DNA of 64,000 nucleotides from Ananas comosus (taxonomy: Eukaryota > Streptophyta > Magnoliopsida > Poales > Bromeliaceae), in the NCBI RefSeq assembly GCF_001540865.1, contig NC_033637.1, positions 9,128,073 through 9,192,072 on the forward strand, given 5' to 3'. Positions 23,556-35,349 of this stretch are shown one piece after another. The translations under genes were made by a program, and so were the position numbers. The number at the start of each line of letters is the position of its first letter. Position 1 is the first letter of the stretch. Under the pieces are notes generated by a model. The model worked only from the letters and a program-made list of their open reading frames with translations. It was not told the origin of the DNA and ran no database searches.

Positions 23556-24107
23556 TCATTCGGTCCGGATTTCTTCAACTTTATCTTCGACCCACTGGAA
23601 AAGTTTTTCGTGGAGTGTAGAAGGCACGCACTCGTTTGCATGAATCCAATCACGCCCGAGTAGTAGGTTATATTGACTATCTGCATCAACCACAAAGAAT
23701 GCCGTTCGTAAAGTTTTAGAACCTACTGTAATCTTAGTCGTAAGCACCCCTCGAGCTTGCTGACCGTTCCCAGAAAAGTCGGTCATGATCGTGTCCATGG
23801 GTTTCAACTCATCTTCATCTTTGCCCAACTTCTTGAAGAATACAGTGGGCATGACATTGACCATCGCTCCGCCATCTACCATAACTCGGCCTACTGGCCG
23901 ACATTCAATTAAGGCCTTTATAAAGAGAGGCCTTATGAATCTCGTCTGCATAGCCGATGGTTTCTCAAAAACCACTGCATCGGCTGGTTGAACATCTTCC
24001 AATTGCAATTGGGCTACTTTAAGCCCATCTTCTTCCTTTTCTTTGAACTCTTCATACTCGATAAGCTCCGCCTTAAAAGATTGAGGCAGAGCATATACCA
24101 TATTCAC
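23556..24107 (-). pseudogene. Tat element aspartic protease region
   Basis: The segment holds the retroviral-type aspartic protease of the element. The active-site loop reads VMVDGGAMVNVMP, and a LLLGRDWI motif follows, the usual second protease landmark in plant Ty3/gypsy elements. An in-frame stop follows at 23556. Downstream 23361-23546 continues in frame and then shifts before the RT frame at 23394. It belongs to the same polyprotein as gag and RT. Confidence 0.85.
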
Positions 24108-24146
24108 CTCAGCCGGTGATTCTTCGCCTGACTTTCCTTTAATTCT

Positions 24147-24974
24147 CTATTTCTTTTTTTCCGACTCCTTGGCCGTCACGGCTGAAGAATCGCTCTCCAT
24201 TCGGACTTTCCTTTTCTTATGGGGCCATCTTTCTCTCTTGATCATCGTTTCGAGAGAAGCTATTTTGTCTTCTAACTCCCTCCTGCTCATTTTTTCTTCT
24301 GACTCGGCCTCGGTTGGCCGTTCTATTCTTGACTTCATTCGAGGGGCAGGCGATGAGCCGCCTGCCTCGTGGTCATTTCTCATTGGGCGAAAAGGGTGTG
24401 ACTGTTCATCAGGGCGCCTCCATACATTGAGCCTTATCCCTTTCGCTTCTTCGTAGTGTTGTCTTACCTTGGCTTGCATCCTCTGCTGCTGACGCTTTTG
24501 AGTTTTCGTTAACATCAGCCCCTGCCACCTAGCCGATGGTTTAACCTCAACTTCGTGCCATTCATCCACTGGCATATTCGCCGGTACCTTTACTGTCCTT
24601 AAATGATTTTTCAAAATTTCTCTTCTCTTCCAAGGTCTCAGCCAAGGCTGAATGCCGAGCTCGTTGACTAATCTCCGACCGAGGAATTCTATGTCTCCCT
24701 TGGTCATTCCCTCGAATTCCGGTTCTGGTCTCGGCCTCGTTTGATGCTACCAATGTGGCCGATATCCAGGAATCCTTGGCTTGGTGCCGAAAGGTCTACC
24801 CTGGTAGTCCCATCGGCCTTGACGCTCGTCACGCCTGTTGTTGTAGTAATCATGCAGAATCTTCTATATCAACATGTCTTGTTTGCGTTGAACCGATTTG
24901 ACTTCTGGTTCAGTGTCATTGGAGGCCTTGTTCGAGCCTTCTTCTTCTTGGTCTTCACCATCAGGAATGTCATC
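24147..24974 (-). pseudogene. Tat element gag-protease linker, interrupted by stops
   Basis: This region is charged and low in recognisable structure (SRRELEDKIASLETMIKRER suggests a short coiled coil). It connects the gag frame ending at 24975 with the protease. At least three stops occur between 24707 and 24975. No separate function is proposed. Confidence 0.6.
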
Positions 24975-27071
24975 CTATTCCTCAGGGAACGCCATCAACT
25001 CATTCCACTCGTTGCCTCTTTTCTTGGCATTCACAATGGCTTCCCAATCTTTTTTTATCATTTCGGCCTTGCACCTTATGCAAAGCCGAAGATGCTTTTT
25101 GGCATGTGCCACGTTGTCTGTAGTCTCCTGGTCCGCAGTCTCTTTCCCTTTAACATTCACCATATTAACCTGAAACAGAAACGAACTTCTGTTAATTACT
25201 TTATTTTCATTTTCTTGGTCGGTTAATATGAGCTGACCCTCGTCTATTTCTTCTTGGATCTGCCATTTCGCAGTCGCTTTTCCTTTTCCTTTCATATTCA
25301 CGGCGATGACCTGCGATGGAAAAGGATTCTTATCAATTTCCATATCTTTATTTTCTTGGTCGGCAAAGATAAGCCGACCCTCATTTATCTCTTTTTGAAT
25401 TTGCCTCTTGAAGGCAGTACATTCACTAGTTTTATGGCTCCATGAATGGTGCCACTTGCAATATCTTCTGCGTTTTAGTTCTTCTACAGGAGGTATAGTT
25501 TGGCCCTTCTGTAGTTTAATTCGTCCATCCCTTAGCAACCGATCAAAAATCAGATCGGTCTTTGCTATATCAAACGAATAACTAAATGCAGACACATGTG
25601 CTTTCGCCTCTCTTGACTTGGCAGGTCTTAACAAAGCACATTTGTATGGTTGATTATTTCGCACCATCTTGGCAGCACAAATTTCGGCTTCATCAGCCGA
25701 ATCCTCATTTTCTTCAGACGAATTTGGCTCTTCATGAGCCGAAGACTCTTCAAGGAAAGAGATATTTTTCTCCTTTCCTTTGTTCCAATTTTTGTTTCGG
25801 CTCCATCTGGGCCGATCTTCATTGTTACCTTTCCGAAATTGCTCGTATTGAGCAACCCGAACTCCCAAATCAAAAAGATTTGGAAAGAATTTATCCTCAA
25901 AATGATCTTTAATTTTAAAATGCATGCCGTTGAATGCCATTTTGGCAAATTCCAATTCCGACATTCTTACGAAACAACGGCTTCGAGCAATTTTGAATCG
26001 GTTCAAATATTCATCAGCCGATTCTCCTGTTTTTTGTTTGAATTGAGCCAAATCCGCAACTGATAGTTCTGGCTCTGTTCTATAAAACTGTTCATGAAAT
26101 TTACCTTCTAACTCATCCCAATCTCGGACAGAATTAGCAGGTAAGCTCGTGTACCAAGTAAAAGCCGTCTTAGTCAATGAGGTATTAAATAATCTTAACT
26201 TTAAAAAAGGATCTGCCGCGGCCTCACGGCACTGAGCTGTAAACCGCGCGACGTGCTCGACCGTATTCTCGGTCTCGTCGCCGGAAAACTTGTCAAACTT
26301 CGGCATCTTCCAATTTGCTGGATATGGGTGTTCTATATCTATATTTGCAGAATATGGTGACCTGAATACGGGCCGCATTACCGGCCTTACGCTTACTCCG
26401 AAAGTATTTCGGATGGCTTCTTCTATTTGCGCATAAATCTCGTTATTAATCCCCTGTAAAGGAGCTTGCGCTGGTGCTGGGTTCGGCGGGAGTGGAACTC
26501 CGATGTTTTGTACTACGGGATTAACCCCTTGTACATTTGGAGCTTGCCCCCTAGCCCCTGCATTTTGAGGCTGGTACACTACTACTGGAGGAGGTGGAGG
26601 TAACCCCCAAGCCACTTCTGGCTGTTGACCGGCATTAACGACAGCCGGTCTATAAGCCACTTGATATAGTGCCCCCTGGTACTGGGGCTGACCATTTACT
26701 GGTGTTACAGGATTTTGTAACACTGGTGTTATCACAGGCGCTTACAGGCCTGTTATCGGCTGTTCGTTCCGAGTTAACAACTGCCCTATTCGGGCGATGT
26801 TCTCGTTAGAGGCCGTAATTGCGGCCAAGACGACATCCAGCCGTGTAGTACTCGCATGACTGTTTTGGTCCAAAACTTGCAGGACCCAAGTCATTTGCCC
26901 AAGTGCTTGAGCCAGGCTAGGCTCTTGTTGGCCAGACTGACCATTGGTCTCACCTTCAGCGGGTAAGACTGCTTGGCGCTCTACAACATTCTCTGAATTA
27001 CTGGGCTGTTCACTCCTAGAATTTCTAGGGATAGCCCTATTATGAAGATTCATGGCGTTATCCTCAGCCAT
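24975..27071 (-). pseudogene. Tat element gag, one in-frame stop
   Basis: Translation from the ATG at 27071 gives a Gln/Asn-rich start (MAEDNAMNLHNRAIPRNSRS). A single stop at 26742-26744 follows, and the same frame then continues to 24975. The second part has a proline-rich stretch. It is followed by the retrotransposon gag core (PKFDKFSGDETENTVEHVAR, FTWYTSLPANSVRDWDELEG, LNRFKIARSRCF) and a zinc-knuckle-like CKWHHSWSHKTSEC typical of Tat elements. This would be the structural protein of the virus-like particle. Confidence 0.88.
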
Positions 27072-27106
27072 ACTTTATATATAATGCAAATTTACCTTAT
27101 ATCAGT

Positions 27107-27124
27107 GTCCTACCGGGCGTGCCA
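27107..27124 (-). other. Primer binding site candidate of the Tat element
   Basis: Six bases inside the 5' LTR the minus strand reads TGGCACGCCCGGTAGGAC, starting with the TGG expected to pair with a tRNA 3' CCA. I cannot assign the tRNA from memory. Confidence 0.65.
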
Positions 27125-27130
27125 AAAAAT

Positions 27131-27856
27131 TGTTGGTGCCGAAATTCCCCGACCCTTGACTTAGTCAACGATCCTCCTCTGAGAGTGCGTCGGGATGCGA
27201 AACAGCTGCGAATAGTGACCCTCGAAGTTTGCGCCCTTCGACAAATAAAGTGATTCGGCTGACGAGGGATCGGGTCAGCCGGGTTCAAAACCTCTACGAT
27301 AAATTCGCGTCGGCCGGATGAGCCGAATGAACAAAAGAAGCAAGAAATTCAGCCAAGGAATGAGCCGAATGGCTAATACAACACCAGAGCTGGTCGGCCT
27401 AAAGAGCCAAAAACTGTCTTCTATTGAAAGAGCAAGTAAAAAGTACAGGAAAAAGGTTGTAGTCTACAGTGGAGTGATGCCCAAAGGGCAGACAGACTCC
27501 AGGATGCTAAGTTACAGGAACTACTCCTAGGAAAAACAGTAAATGCGAGAAAGAAAGATGCAAGAAAATAAAAGTGGTCTTTTGTGCGCAGGGGCGAAGA
27601 CCTCTTTTTGGGGTATTATTACCCTATTTATAGATAGCCCCTTCGATCAGTTATTGCTCTTTACACAATCGGCCACTATCTCCTTATACTCCGGATCACT
27701 TCTAGCCGATCGGAACCACATGTAACTGCTTGCGGTTACCGTAACTTCCTTCAATTGGCGTGATACCTTTTTCTGGTGCTCCTGATACACAAACGAATGG
27801 ACGCTTTTGAAGGAATATTCACACCTAAATCTCATCCGCGCCTAATTGGCTCAACA
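27131..27856 (-). repeat. 5' LTR of the Tat element
   Basis: This is the 726-bp partner of 15595-16320, followed by the target duplication CATGG. Divergence from the other LTR looks to be a few percent by eye, implying an insertion that is not very recent. Confidence 0.93.
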
Positions 27857-27861
27857 CATGG

Positions 27862-28021
27862 AAGATTATTGAAATATTACAAACATGTGAAATGCACGGT
27901 CGTCCTTATATCTATACTTTATAATTTTTGAAAAATTATGCATATAAAAATATAATAAATTTTAATAAATTTTAGACATCTATTTTTTGAGAAATGATTA
28001 AGTACTTTATTTTATAAAAAT
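27862..28021. repeat. ~285-bp tandem repeat, unit 3 continued
   Basis: The sequence agattattgaaatattac... to ttttagacatctatttt continues the repeat unit cut at 15594. A last fragment (ttctttctaa...ggactattttcat) may lie at 37617-37680, implying that 28022-37616 accumulated inside the unit. Confidence 0.6.
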
Positions 28022-28037
28022 AAAAAAATCTTAACAG

Positions 28038-28187
28038 TTTTTTTTTAGAGATAGGTAGCACGCTACCCGCTTCGTTTATTTCATTTAAAAATAAACTTAG
28101 CTAGAAATGTGAATCAACTAGGATTCGAACTTGGGTCTCGGGTACCAACCACCAAGCCCTTTGCCACTACCTCTAGGGATGGTTGGT
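28038..28187 (-). mobile_element. tRNA-derived SINE, copy 1
   Basis: On the minus strand it starts CCAACCATCCCTAGAGG and has a degenerate A box followed by a pol III B-box-like AGTTCGAATCC. It ends in a short poly(A). Target duplications of about 16 bp (aaaaaaatcttaacag at 28022-28037, aaaaaaatcttaactg ending 28211) flank it. It is about 80-90% identical to the SINE at 36865-37015 but inverted. Short length, A/B boxes, poly(A) and long target duplications identify a SINE rather than a tRNA gene. Confidence 0.85.
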
Positions 28188-28649
28188 AAAAAAAAAAAAA
28201 AATCTTAACTGTTGATCAATGGAGGGTAAATATATAATTTTAACATGTAGCAGTTAAAGGATTATTTCATTCGAGATTATTTTTGTAATTAAATAATGCA
28301 AAATTAAAAAAAAAGTTTTGATTGATACCCTAAAATTTAGGCACTAGTTTTGCATTAATTTGAGGAATTAATTGATATCCCAAATTTAGGCATTAATTTA
28401 GGCATTTAGTTTAGAAATTTTAGTGTTTCTCTAATTTAGGCATTAATTTAAATATAGGAATATTATAGAAATAGTACTATTTTCTAAATACGTTGAATTT
28501 AAATATTAAATATTAAATATTAAATATTAAATTTTAAATATTTAAATTTAAAAAATTTAAATTTAAGTTAGAAAAATTTTGTATTACTATTTTAAAAAAT
28601 TTAATATTGGTAAATATTTAAATTCAACGTATTTAATATGTTTAAAAAA
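28188..28649. other. AT-rich DNA with ~104-bp minisatellite units
   Basis: No gene is supportable. From about 28565 the sequence is a unit of a minisatellite (…ttaatatgtttaaaaaactt) that resumes at 37031-37310 on the other side of the split SINE. Confidence 0.6.
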
Positions 28650-28664
28650 CTTTTAAATTTCTCT

Positions 28665-28677
28665 AATCGACCGTCCC
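28665..28677 (+). mobile_element. 5' tip of SINE copy 2, cut off by the Tekay-type element
   Basis: The 13 bases aatcgaccgtccc correspond to the SINE 5' end, as seen in copy 1. They are preceded by the SINE target duplication cttttaaatttctct (28650-28664). The rest of this SINE is at 36865-37015. Confidence 0.8.
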
Positions 28678-30221
28678 TGTCATGCCGCGGATTACACGTT
28701 CCCCGGGCACGCCGACAAATCTGCCGTATACAAAAAAATTTTTCTCGTATACGAAGCGATAGCTGTCTTTGTAAAATATACAATACTACAAACAGTAGTG
28801 TAGAGCTGAAAAGAACTAAGCAGGTAAAACGAACAAATCTCATATACATACAAACTAACAAGTACAAAAACACTCGCTCTAGCGAGTTCTAGTATCAGTA
28901 TGTACATAAGCTCAAAATAAAAATACTATTACCTGCAGCTGGTGATCCTCTAGCACAGCGTTTCGTCGGATAGGGCTCTAGCTTGTGACGCCCTTGCCTC
29001 GATCCGCCTCTGAAGACACAGCAGTCGGAACAGCAGGCTCTGCAAAACACAGGGTAACAACTGGGCGTGAGAACTACTGTAAAAATAAGTAGTCCTCAGT
29101 GGGTACCGCCCTCAACATCATCGGCTCACCCACTAAGACTACAGTAGGAAACAAGGCTAAAAGGTAAACCCGGAAAGAAATCCACAACTACATGCCACTA
29201 CACTATCCCATTGTGTTTACTATCAATTCTGACCCAATCTCATTAGGGACTGTGTACGCACCGGTCCCACCTGTCTAAGCCGCGCTACCTCCATGCTAAA
29301 CAGTCCGTGGATAGCAACTAATCAGCGACATCAACGCGAAAGCACAAAGCGAGACTCCGGAGCAGCACTCGTGGGCACGACCCAACCGAGTATGCAAGCA
29401 TATCTCTGTCGAGCTCAATTAGGCTCTCACAGGCTGAAGTCAAGAAAACAGGTCTATCAGTGCTACTAACCCCTAGTCACGTGCCCTCGGCACAATCTGA
29501 TATCGGAACGATCAAATTCTGGTCCGCCGTCAACCACTACGGCACCCACTAATCCGGAACACTGTAAACACTACTGTAAAAATCAGCTCGGCATCTCAGC
29601 ACGAGCGTAACTGAAATCTGAACTACCTGGGATACTCACTATGAGGATACTGCAACAGTATAAAAATACAACGGCCCCTAGGGCTAAATCAAGTAGTTTA
29701 ACATATGCTAGGTCCCGAACGTTGGTTTTCTCCTATGTTTTATCCAAGTCCCACATGTATGATTAATAACAGCTTATAACATACTCCTAATTCAGTTAAT
29801 ATGTCTAAAACATAGCTACTCATGAATTTGAGCTAAACAATAACAACGTGCAATATTAACGATACATGTCGGCGCATATGGCTATAGGAGTAGGAACCCG
29901 ATGATAAACCCACCTCAAACGCTAAATCCAACCCAGCGTGACATCGAGAACGACGGAAATGCACCCTCGCCCGGCCTCCTCGTGATGCTACGATGACGAA
30001 GACACGCTCAAACGGCTTCGTGGCGCGACATCGACGACGATCCACACCACCCGAAGCTTTCTCCACGTACGGCTCAAGAACTATATAGAAAAGAAAATTA
30101 AAGCAATGCACAGATATTTAAGTTGATAAGCATGCATGGGGGTAAGGTGCACGTGGCATCCTTATCCCCAGCTAGCTTACTGACTCAAAATAAAATAATA
30201 AAAAAAATCAAGGATACTACA
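28678..30221 (-). repeat. 3' LTR of the Tekay-type element
   Basis: This copy has about 120 bp (28810-28930) absent from the other LTR and lacks the extra tandem units at 35631-35780. The frame at 29833-30111 recurs in the other LTR at 36501-36755 and is not a gene. Confidence 0.92.
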
Positions 30222-30231
30222 TCCTTCCCTA
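30222..30231 (-). other. Polypurine tract of the Tekay-type element
   Basis: The minus strand reads AGGGAAGGA directly before the 3' LTR. Confidence 0.75.
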
Positions 30232-30268
30232 CTATAAAAAGTTTCGTCCTCGAAACTTAAAACATACC

Positions 30269-31444
30269 TCAGACCGGAGTCTCAAACAGGTAGGGGTAGG
30301 ACTCTCGGATCACCATCTTCAGCTCCCACGTCGCCTCATGCTTCTCGTGATGACTCCACTGCACTTTTACATACGGGATGACCCAGTTGCCCAATTCTTT
30401 CGTCTCACGAGCAAGAATCCGCACCGGTCGCTCCTCGTATCTCAGATCCTCACCAATCTCTAGTGGAGTGAAGTCAATCACGTGAGATGGATCGAACACA
30501 TATCTCCTCAATGTTGAGACGTGGAAGACATCATGGATACCTGCAAGTCGGGGTGGTAGAGCAATCCGGTAAGCAACTGGTCCAACTCGCTCCAATACCT
30601 CAAAAGGGCCAACGAAACATGGACTGAGCTTTCCACGCACTCCAAATCGGCGAATCCTTCTGGACGGCGAGACTTTAAGAAATACATGATCTCCAACCTG
30701 GAACTCCAAGTCTCGTCTCTTGGTATCGGCGTAGCTCCTCTGGCGGCTCTGGGCTGTCAAAAGGTGTCGTCGAACAACTCTCACCTTTTCCTCAACCTCT
30801 AGCAAAATCTGAGGCTCAAGTGTCATTCTCTCACCTACATCACTCCAAAACAACGGGGATCGACACCTGCGTCCATACAACGCCTCAAACGGAGCCATCT
30901 GAATGCTCGTTTGATAGCTGTTATTGTATGCAAACTCTGCTAGTCTCAAGTGTCGATACCATCCTCCTCCAAAATTCAGGACACATGCCCTCAGAATGTC
31001 CTCTAGAGTCTGAATGGTCCGCTCCGACTGACCATCCGTCTGCGGGTGAAACGCTGTGCTGAAATGTAACTGAGTCCCCAAAGCTGTCTGTAAACTCAAA
31101 AAATGTGACACAAACCTCGGGTCCTGGTCTGATACGATCGATACTGGTACACCATGTAGTCTGACAATCTCATCCAGATACAACTGCACGAGTCTTTCTT
31201 TGGACCAGGTGGTCTGAACTGGTAGGAAGTGAGCAGACTTAGTCAGTCTGTCCACTATCACCCAAATAGCATCATAGCCACCTTGTGCTCTAGGCAACCC
31301 CACAACAAAATCCATCGTGATCTGCTCCCATTTCCACTCGGGCACTAACAGACTCTGAAGCTTGCCAGCAGGTACCTGATGCTCGGTCTTTACCTGTTGA
31401 CAAGTGAGACACTGAGCCACAAATCTGCCAATATCCCTCTTCAT
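30269..31444 (-). pseudogene. Integrase with chromodomain-like C-terminus (Tekay-type pol end)
   Basis: The 391-residue frame starts inside the integrase zinc domain (CLTC retained). The catalytic core has D45 (ITMDF), D106 (SDQDP) and E141 (GQSER), the D,D35E arrangement, all intact. It is followed by the GPFEVLERVGPVAYRIALP domain and, at about 340-388, a chromodomain-like stretch (PVRILARETKEL, VPYVKVQW-type core, ATWE). Chromodomains of this group are thought to guide insertion to heterochromatin. The two histidines of the upstream zinc motif are read as Tyr (31510-31530). A stop between this frame and the RT frame replaces a Trp codon. Confidence 0.9.
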
Positions 31445-31450
31445 CCCGTT

Positions 31451-32665
31451 CTACCAGAACTGTGCCTTTAAGTCCTTATACATCTTGGTTCCACCAGGGT
31501 AAACCGTATAAGGAGAACAATAAGCCTCTCTCAAAATATCTGCTCGGATCTCTGAATCCATAGGCATACACAGTCGGTCCCTGTACCGTAGTACTCCCGA
31601 ACTGTCCACCGCAAAACCCTCAGCCTGTCCCCGATCTAGCTGCTCTCGAATCCTCGACAAGTACGGATCTCCACTCTGTTTCTCTCGGATCCTATCCAAC
31701 AGAGTGGGCTGCAAGACCAGAGACATCAGTCTTGCAGTAGACCCAGGGTACACCATCTCAAGCCTCAGCCGCTGCAGTTCCTCAAGTAGCGGTCTCTGCC
31801 GAGTGATCAACAAACTCAAGCTCTGCGCTGCCCTCCTGCTCAATGCGTCTACCACTACATTTGCCCTGTCGGGATGATACTGAATACTAATATCATAGTC
31901 TTTCAGTAACTCCAACCACCGGCGCTGCCTCAGATTCAATTCCTTTTGAGTGAACAGATACTTGAGACTTTTATGATCGGTGAAAACCTCGCAGTGCTCG
32001 CCGTACAAGTAATGTCGCCACAACTTCAGAGCAAAGACTACCGCAGCAAGCTCCAAGTCATGCGTAGGGTAATTGTTCTCATAATCCTTTAACTGCTGTG
32101 AAGTATAAGCAATTACCCTACCATGCTGCATCAGCACACAACCCAGTCCACTGTGCGATACATCACTGTAGATCACGAATCCTTCCCCCATCACAGGGAG
32201 AGCAAAGATAGGAGCTGACATCAATCTCTGTCTCAGCTCGTCGAAGCTCCTCTGGCAGTCCTCACACCAAACAAACCGAATCCCCTTCCGTGTCAACCTG
32301 GTAAGGGGTGTGGAAAGCTTCGCAAAGCCCTCCACAAACCGATGGTAATATTCTGTTAGTACAAGAAAACTCCTCACCTCTGTCACCGTCGTCGGTCTGG
32401 TCCAATCCCGAATAGCATCAATCTTCTTCGGGTCCACTACTACTCCCTCTGCAGAAATCACGTGGCCCAAGAAAGCGACCTCCCGCAACCAAAACTTGCA
32501 CTTCTTTAACTTGGCATACAGCTTCTTCTCTCGCAGAAGCTGTAGCACAATCCTCAAGTGCTCCTCATGCTCAGCATCATTACGGGAGTAGATCAGAATG
32601 TCATCGATGAAGACTACCACAAATCTATTCAAGAACGGCTTGAACACTCTGTTCATCAAATCCAT
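31451..32665 (-). pseudogene. RT palm/thumb, RNase H and integrase N-terminus (Tekay-type pol)
   Basis: The frame begins in the RT palm with an intact FIDDILIYS active site. It continues through [19 protein letters not shown] and an RNase H with the usual [23 protein letters not shown] and [15 protein letters not shown] blocks, then enters the integrase zinc region. It ends at a TAG where relatives have Trp (near 31450). Upstream, a small indel near 32690 shifts it out of frame with the RT fingers. Confidence 0.9.
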
Positions 32666-33471
32666 GAATGCGGCAAGGGCATCGTCAATCCAAAAGGCAT
32701 CACGGTAAACTCATAATGCCCGTACCGAGTCCGAAAAGCCGTTTTGGGAACATCGTTGGCCCTCACCGTCAGCTGGTGGTAACTTGACTGGAGATCAATC
32801 TTCGAGAAGACGGAGGATCCCTGCAGCTGATCAAACAAATCATTAATGCGCGGCAGAGGATACTTGTTCTTGATGGTCACTTTATTCAGCCCCCGGTAGT
32901 CCACACATAACCTGAGCAAACCATCCTTCTTCTTTACAAATAACACCGGCGCTCCTCAAGGTGATACACTGGGTCTCACATATCCCTTGTCCATCAAATC
33001 CTGAAGCTGCGCCTTTAACTCTCTCAGCTCCGCCGGTGCCATCCGGTAAGGTACCTTCGAGATTGGTGTAGTTCCGGGAACCACATCAATCACGAACTCA
33101 ATCTCCCTCTTCGGCGGCATCATCGTCAACTCAGGGGGAAACATATCCGGAAACTCATGAACTACAGGAATATCCTCGAGTCCCGGTGTCGCCGTAGGTA
33201 CCTCTACTACCGTCGCCAGAAACGCGACGCATCCTCTGCTCATCAACTGTCGAGCCCTCGCCGACGAAATCCAAATGGCGAACAACGTGCTACTGCAACC
33301 TCTAAAAGTGAATTTCTCTTGGCCTGGCTCTCGGAACATCACAGTTCTTGCTTCACAATCGATAGTAGCATAGTACCGCACCAGCCAATCCATGCCAAGC
33401 ACAATGTCAAAGTCCTGCAGTTTTCCTAAGACCAACAGGTCTGTGGGCAAGATCCAAGAATCCAACTGCAC
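32656..33471 (-). pseudogene. Protease C-terminus and RT fingers (Tekay-type pol), one stop
   Basis: The frame includes FDIVLGMDWLVRYYATIDC (end of protease) and the linker with IPVVHEFPDMFP. It then reaches the RT start, PYRMAPAELRELKAQL. At 32953-32955 a TGA stands where relatives have Trp (SVSPWGAP). The RT then continues in frame with LFVKKKDG and [17 protein letters not shown] up to the shift near 32690. Confidence 0.88.
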
Positions 33472-33498
33472 CGGACACGACCAACAACACTCTACAAC

Positions 33499-35055
33499 CT
33501 ATAACACATAGTCGGGGATCTGCACCTCTCGTGTCTGCAACAATGACCCTAACTCTAGACCATGCAACAATGCAAATGCTCGGCTAACAAAAGAATGTGT
33601 TGCACCGGTATCAAATAAGGTACGTGCTCGAATACCAGAAATTAAAATTATACCTGCCACCACTCGATTGACTGCTGAAGAGTCCTCCACCTGGGCTGCA
33701 TATATTCTGCGACTCAGAGCCTGCTGTCGCCGCTCACCTTGTCGCGGCGCAGATGCCCTGTCCTCCTGGCGGTAACTCTGAGGTGCTCCAAAAATCTGCT
33801 GAGATCCAGATACTGCTGAAGCGGTCGATGGCGCTGGTGATGCTGCTCGGGGACAAGCAGACCTCATATGCCCCGGCTGTCCACATCCAAAACATCGGCC
33901 CTCACGCTGCTCACACTGCCGAGCCCAGTGCGGTCCTCCACAAATCACACATGGTGGTAATCCCTGTGACTGCCTCTGCTGCCGCGATCCTCCAGAACGC
34001 TGACGCCCCGAGAACTCACGACCCTGAGAACGCGACCGTGGAGGTCTCGGCGGATGCCGGCTACTCGACTGTCCACCCTCATCTGGAGCTGAGCGCTTCC
34101 TGTCCTGACTCTGCCCTGCAGCCTGAGTCCTCTCCCGAATAGATATATCACCTCTCTCAACCCAAAGTGCCTGCTCCATCGATGCGTCCAAGGTCATCAA
34201 TCTCTGCGCCTGAACAAATCAAAAAATCTCGGGCCTCAAACCCTGCTCGAAAAGGTATACCCTGTGTGCCTCGTCTCTAGCCACAAACGGCACACAGTTC
34301 AGGAGTCGCGTGAACTCTCGAATATACTACTGTACTGTCTGGTCCCCCTGCTGGATCTTCTTTAAATCCTCCTCGAGTTTCTGTTTCATACTGTTGGAAA
34401 AATACATCCCATACAGCATTCCACAGAACTCGTCCCATGTCATCTGCAAAGTCACCAACTGGTAATCTCTCCTCACTCTCTGCCACCAAGCAAGGGCATC
34501 CCCTGTCAAGCAATGCACTCCCAGATGTACCTGCTCCCGCTCAGGAATGAAATGATTCTCAAATAACTTCTCCATCGAGCTGACCCAGTCCTCAACAACC
34601 CAAGCCTCTGTGCATTGGCCCTCCAAAGTCGGTGGATCGAAACGATGAAAGCGAGCGAGTCTCTCAGCCATCTGCTCCTGCTCAGCATCGATCATTTGTA
34701 ATGCCTCACCAACCGGCGCAACTGGAACTGAAGGAACGGTCACTGGTGGTGGTACTACTGTAGCTGGTGCTGCCGCTGGAGCAGTCGGAGGTGGAACTAT
34801 CTGCTCTGGTACGGTACTCTGTGGCGGGGTGACCCTCTCACACAACCTCTCCAATAACTCCCCTTGCCGCCTCGTCACTTCTGTCAGAGCGGCCAACTGA
34901 GCACTCAAGTCGGGGGATGCGCTCGCCTCTGGTCGTGTACTCTGCTCCTGCCGGGCACTCGGCTCTGCCTGCTCAGGCATCTCGGAGGGTCCCACACGAT
35001 CCTGCGTCAACTGTGCCCGGTCCCGTGTCGACGGTCGGCCTCGACGACGATACAT
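33499..35055 (-). pseudogene. Gag and protease start of the Tekay-type element, two or more stops
   Basis: Translation starts at the ATG at 35055 (MYRRRGRPSTRDRAQLTQ). The gag core follows (VEDWVSSMEKLFENHFIPER, GDALAWWQRVRRDY). Stops near 34327 and 34228 break it. The same region resumes with a CCHC zinc knuckle (CFGCGQPGHMRSAC) and the protease active site LFDTGATHSF, ending at 33499. Gag would form the particle and the knuckle would bind RNA. Confidence 0.88.
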
Positions 35056-35329
35056 AGCTGCAAAAATAAAACAGGGTTAGATAACACAAATACTCTCGAC
35101 CCAATCAACGAAAGTCCGGAAGGCAGCCCCTGTTTCTCCTCAAAATTATGTTGTCTGCAGCCAACATAATTTTGCAGGCTAGAACAGGCACTCCTCCAAT
35201 CACTCACTCCCCTCAGGGTGACTTACAACAACTAATCATTGACTTTCGTAATAAATCACGCCTCTCCCGTCTTGCTTTCCTAAGGTTTGCCAAACTTAGG
35301 TTTCCTAGGTCCCAATGACCTAATGCTAA

Positions 35330-35349
35330 TCTCTGATACCAACTTAATC
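35330..35349 (-). other. Primer binding site of the Tekay-type element (initiator Met tRNA type)
   Basis: The minus strand directly after the 5' LTR reads gattaagTTGGTATCAGAG. TGGTATCAGAG is the classical plant retroelement sequence complementary to the 3' end of initiator methionine tRNA. Confidence 0.85.

Larger units (their letters stand above)
15595..27856 (-). mobile_element. Full-length Tat-lineage Ty3/gypsy LTR retrotransposon (12.3 kb) with antisense gene
   Basis: Two 726-bp LTRs (15595-16320 and 27131-27856) begin TGTTGGTGCC and end GGCTCAACA. They are flanked by the 5-bp target duplication CATGG (15590-15594 and 27857-27861). A primer-binding-like TGGCACGCCCGG lies inside the right LTR, and a purine tract lies inside the left LTR, so transcription is on the minus strand. 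The order is gag, protease, RT, RNase H, a second RNase H, integrase, and then an opposite-strand gene. The second, archaeal-type RNase H and the antisense extra gene are features of the Tat lineage. All coding parts carry stops or frameshifts, so the element is not autonomous now. Confidence 0.93.
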
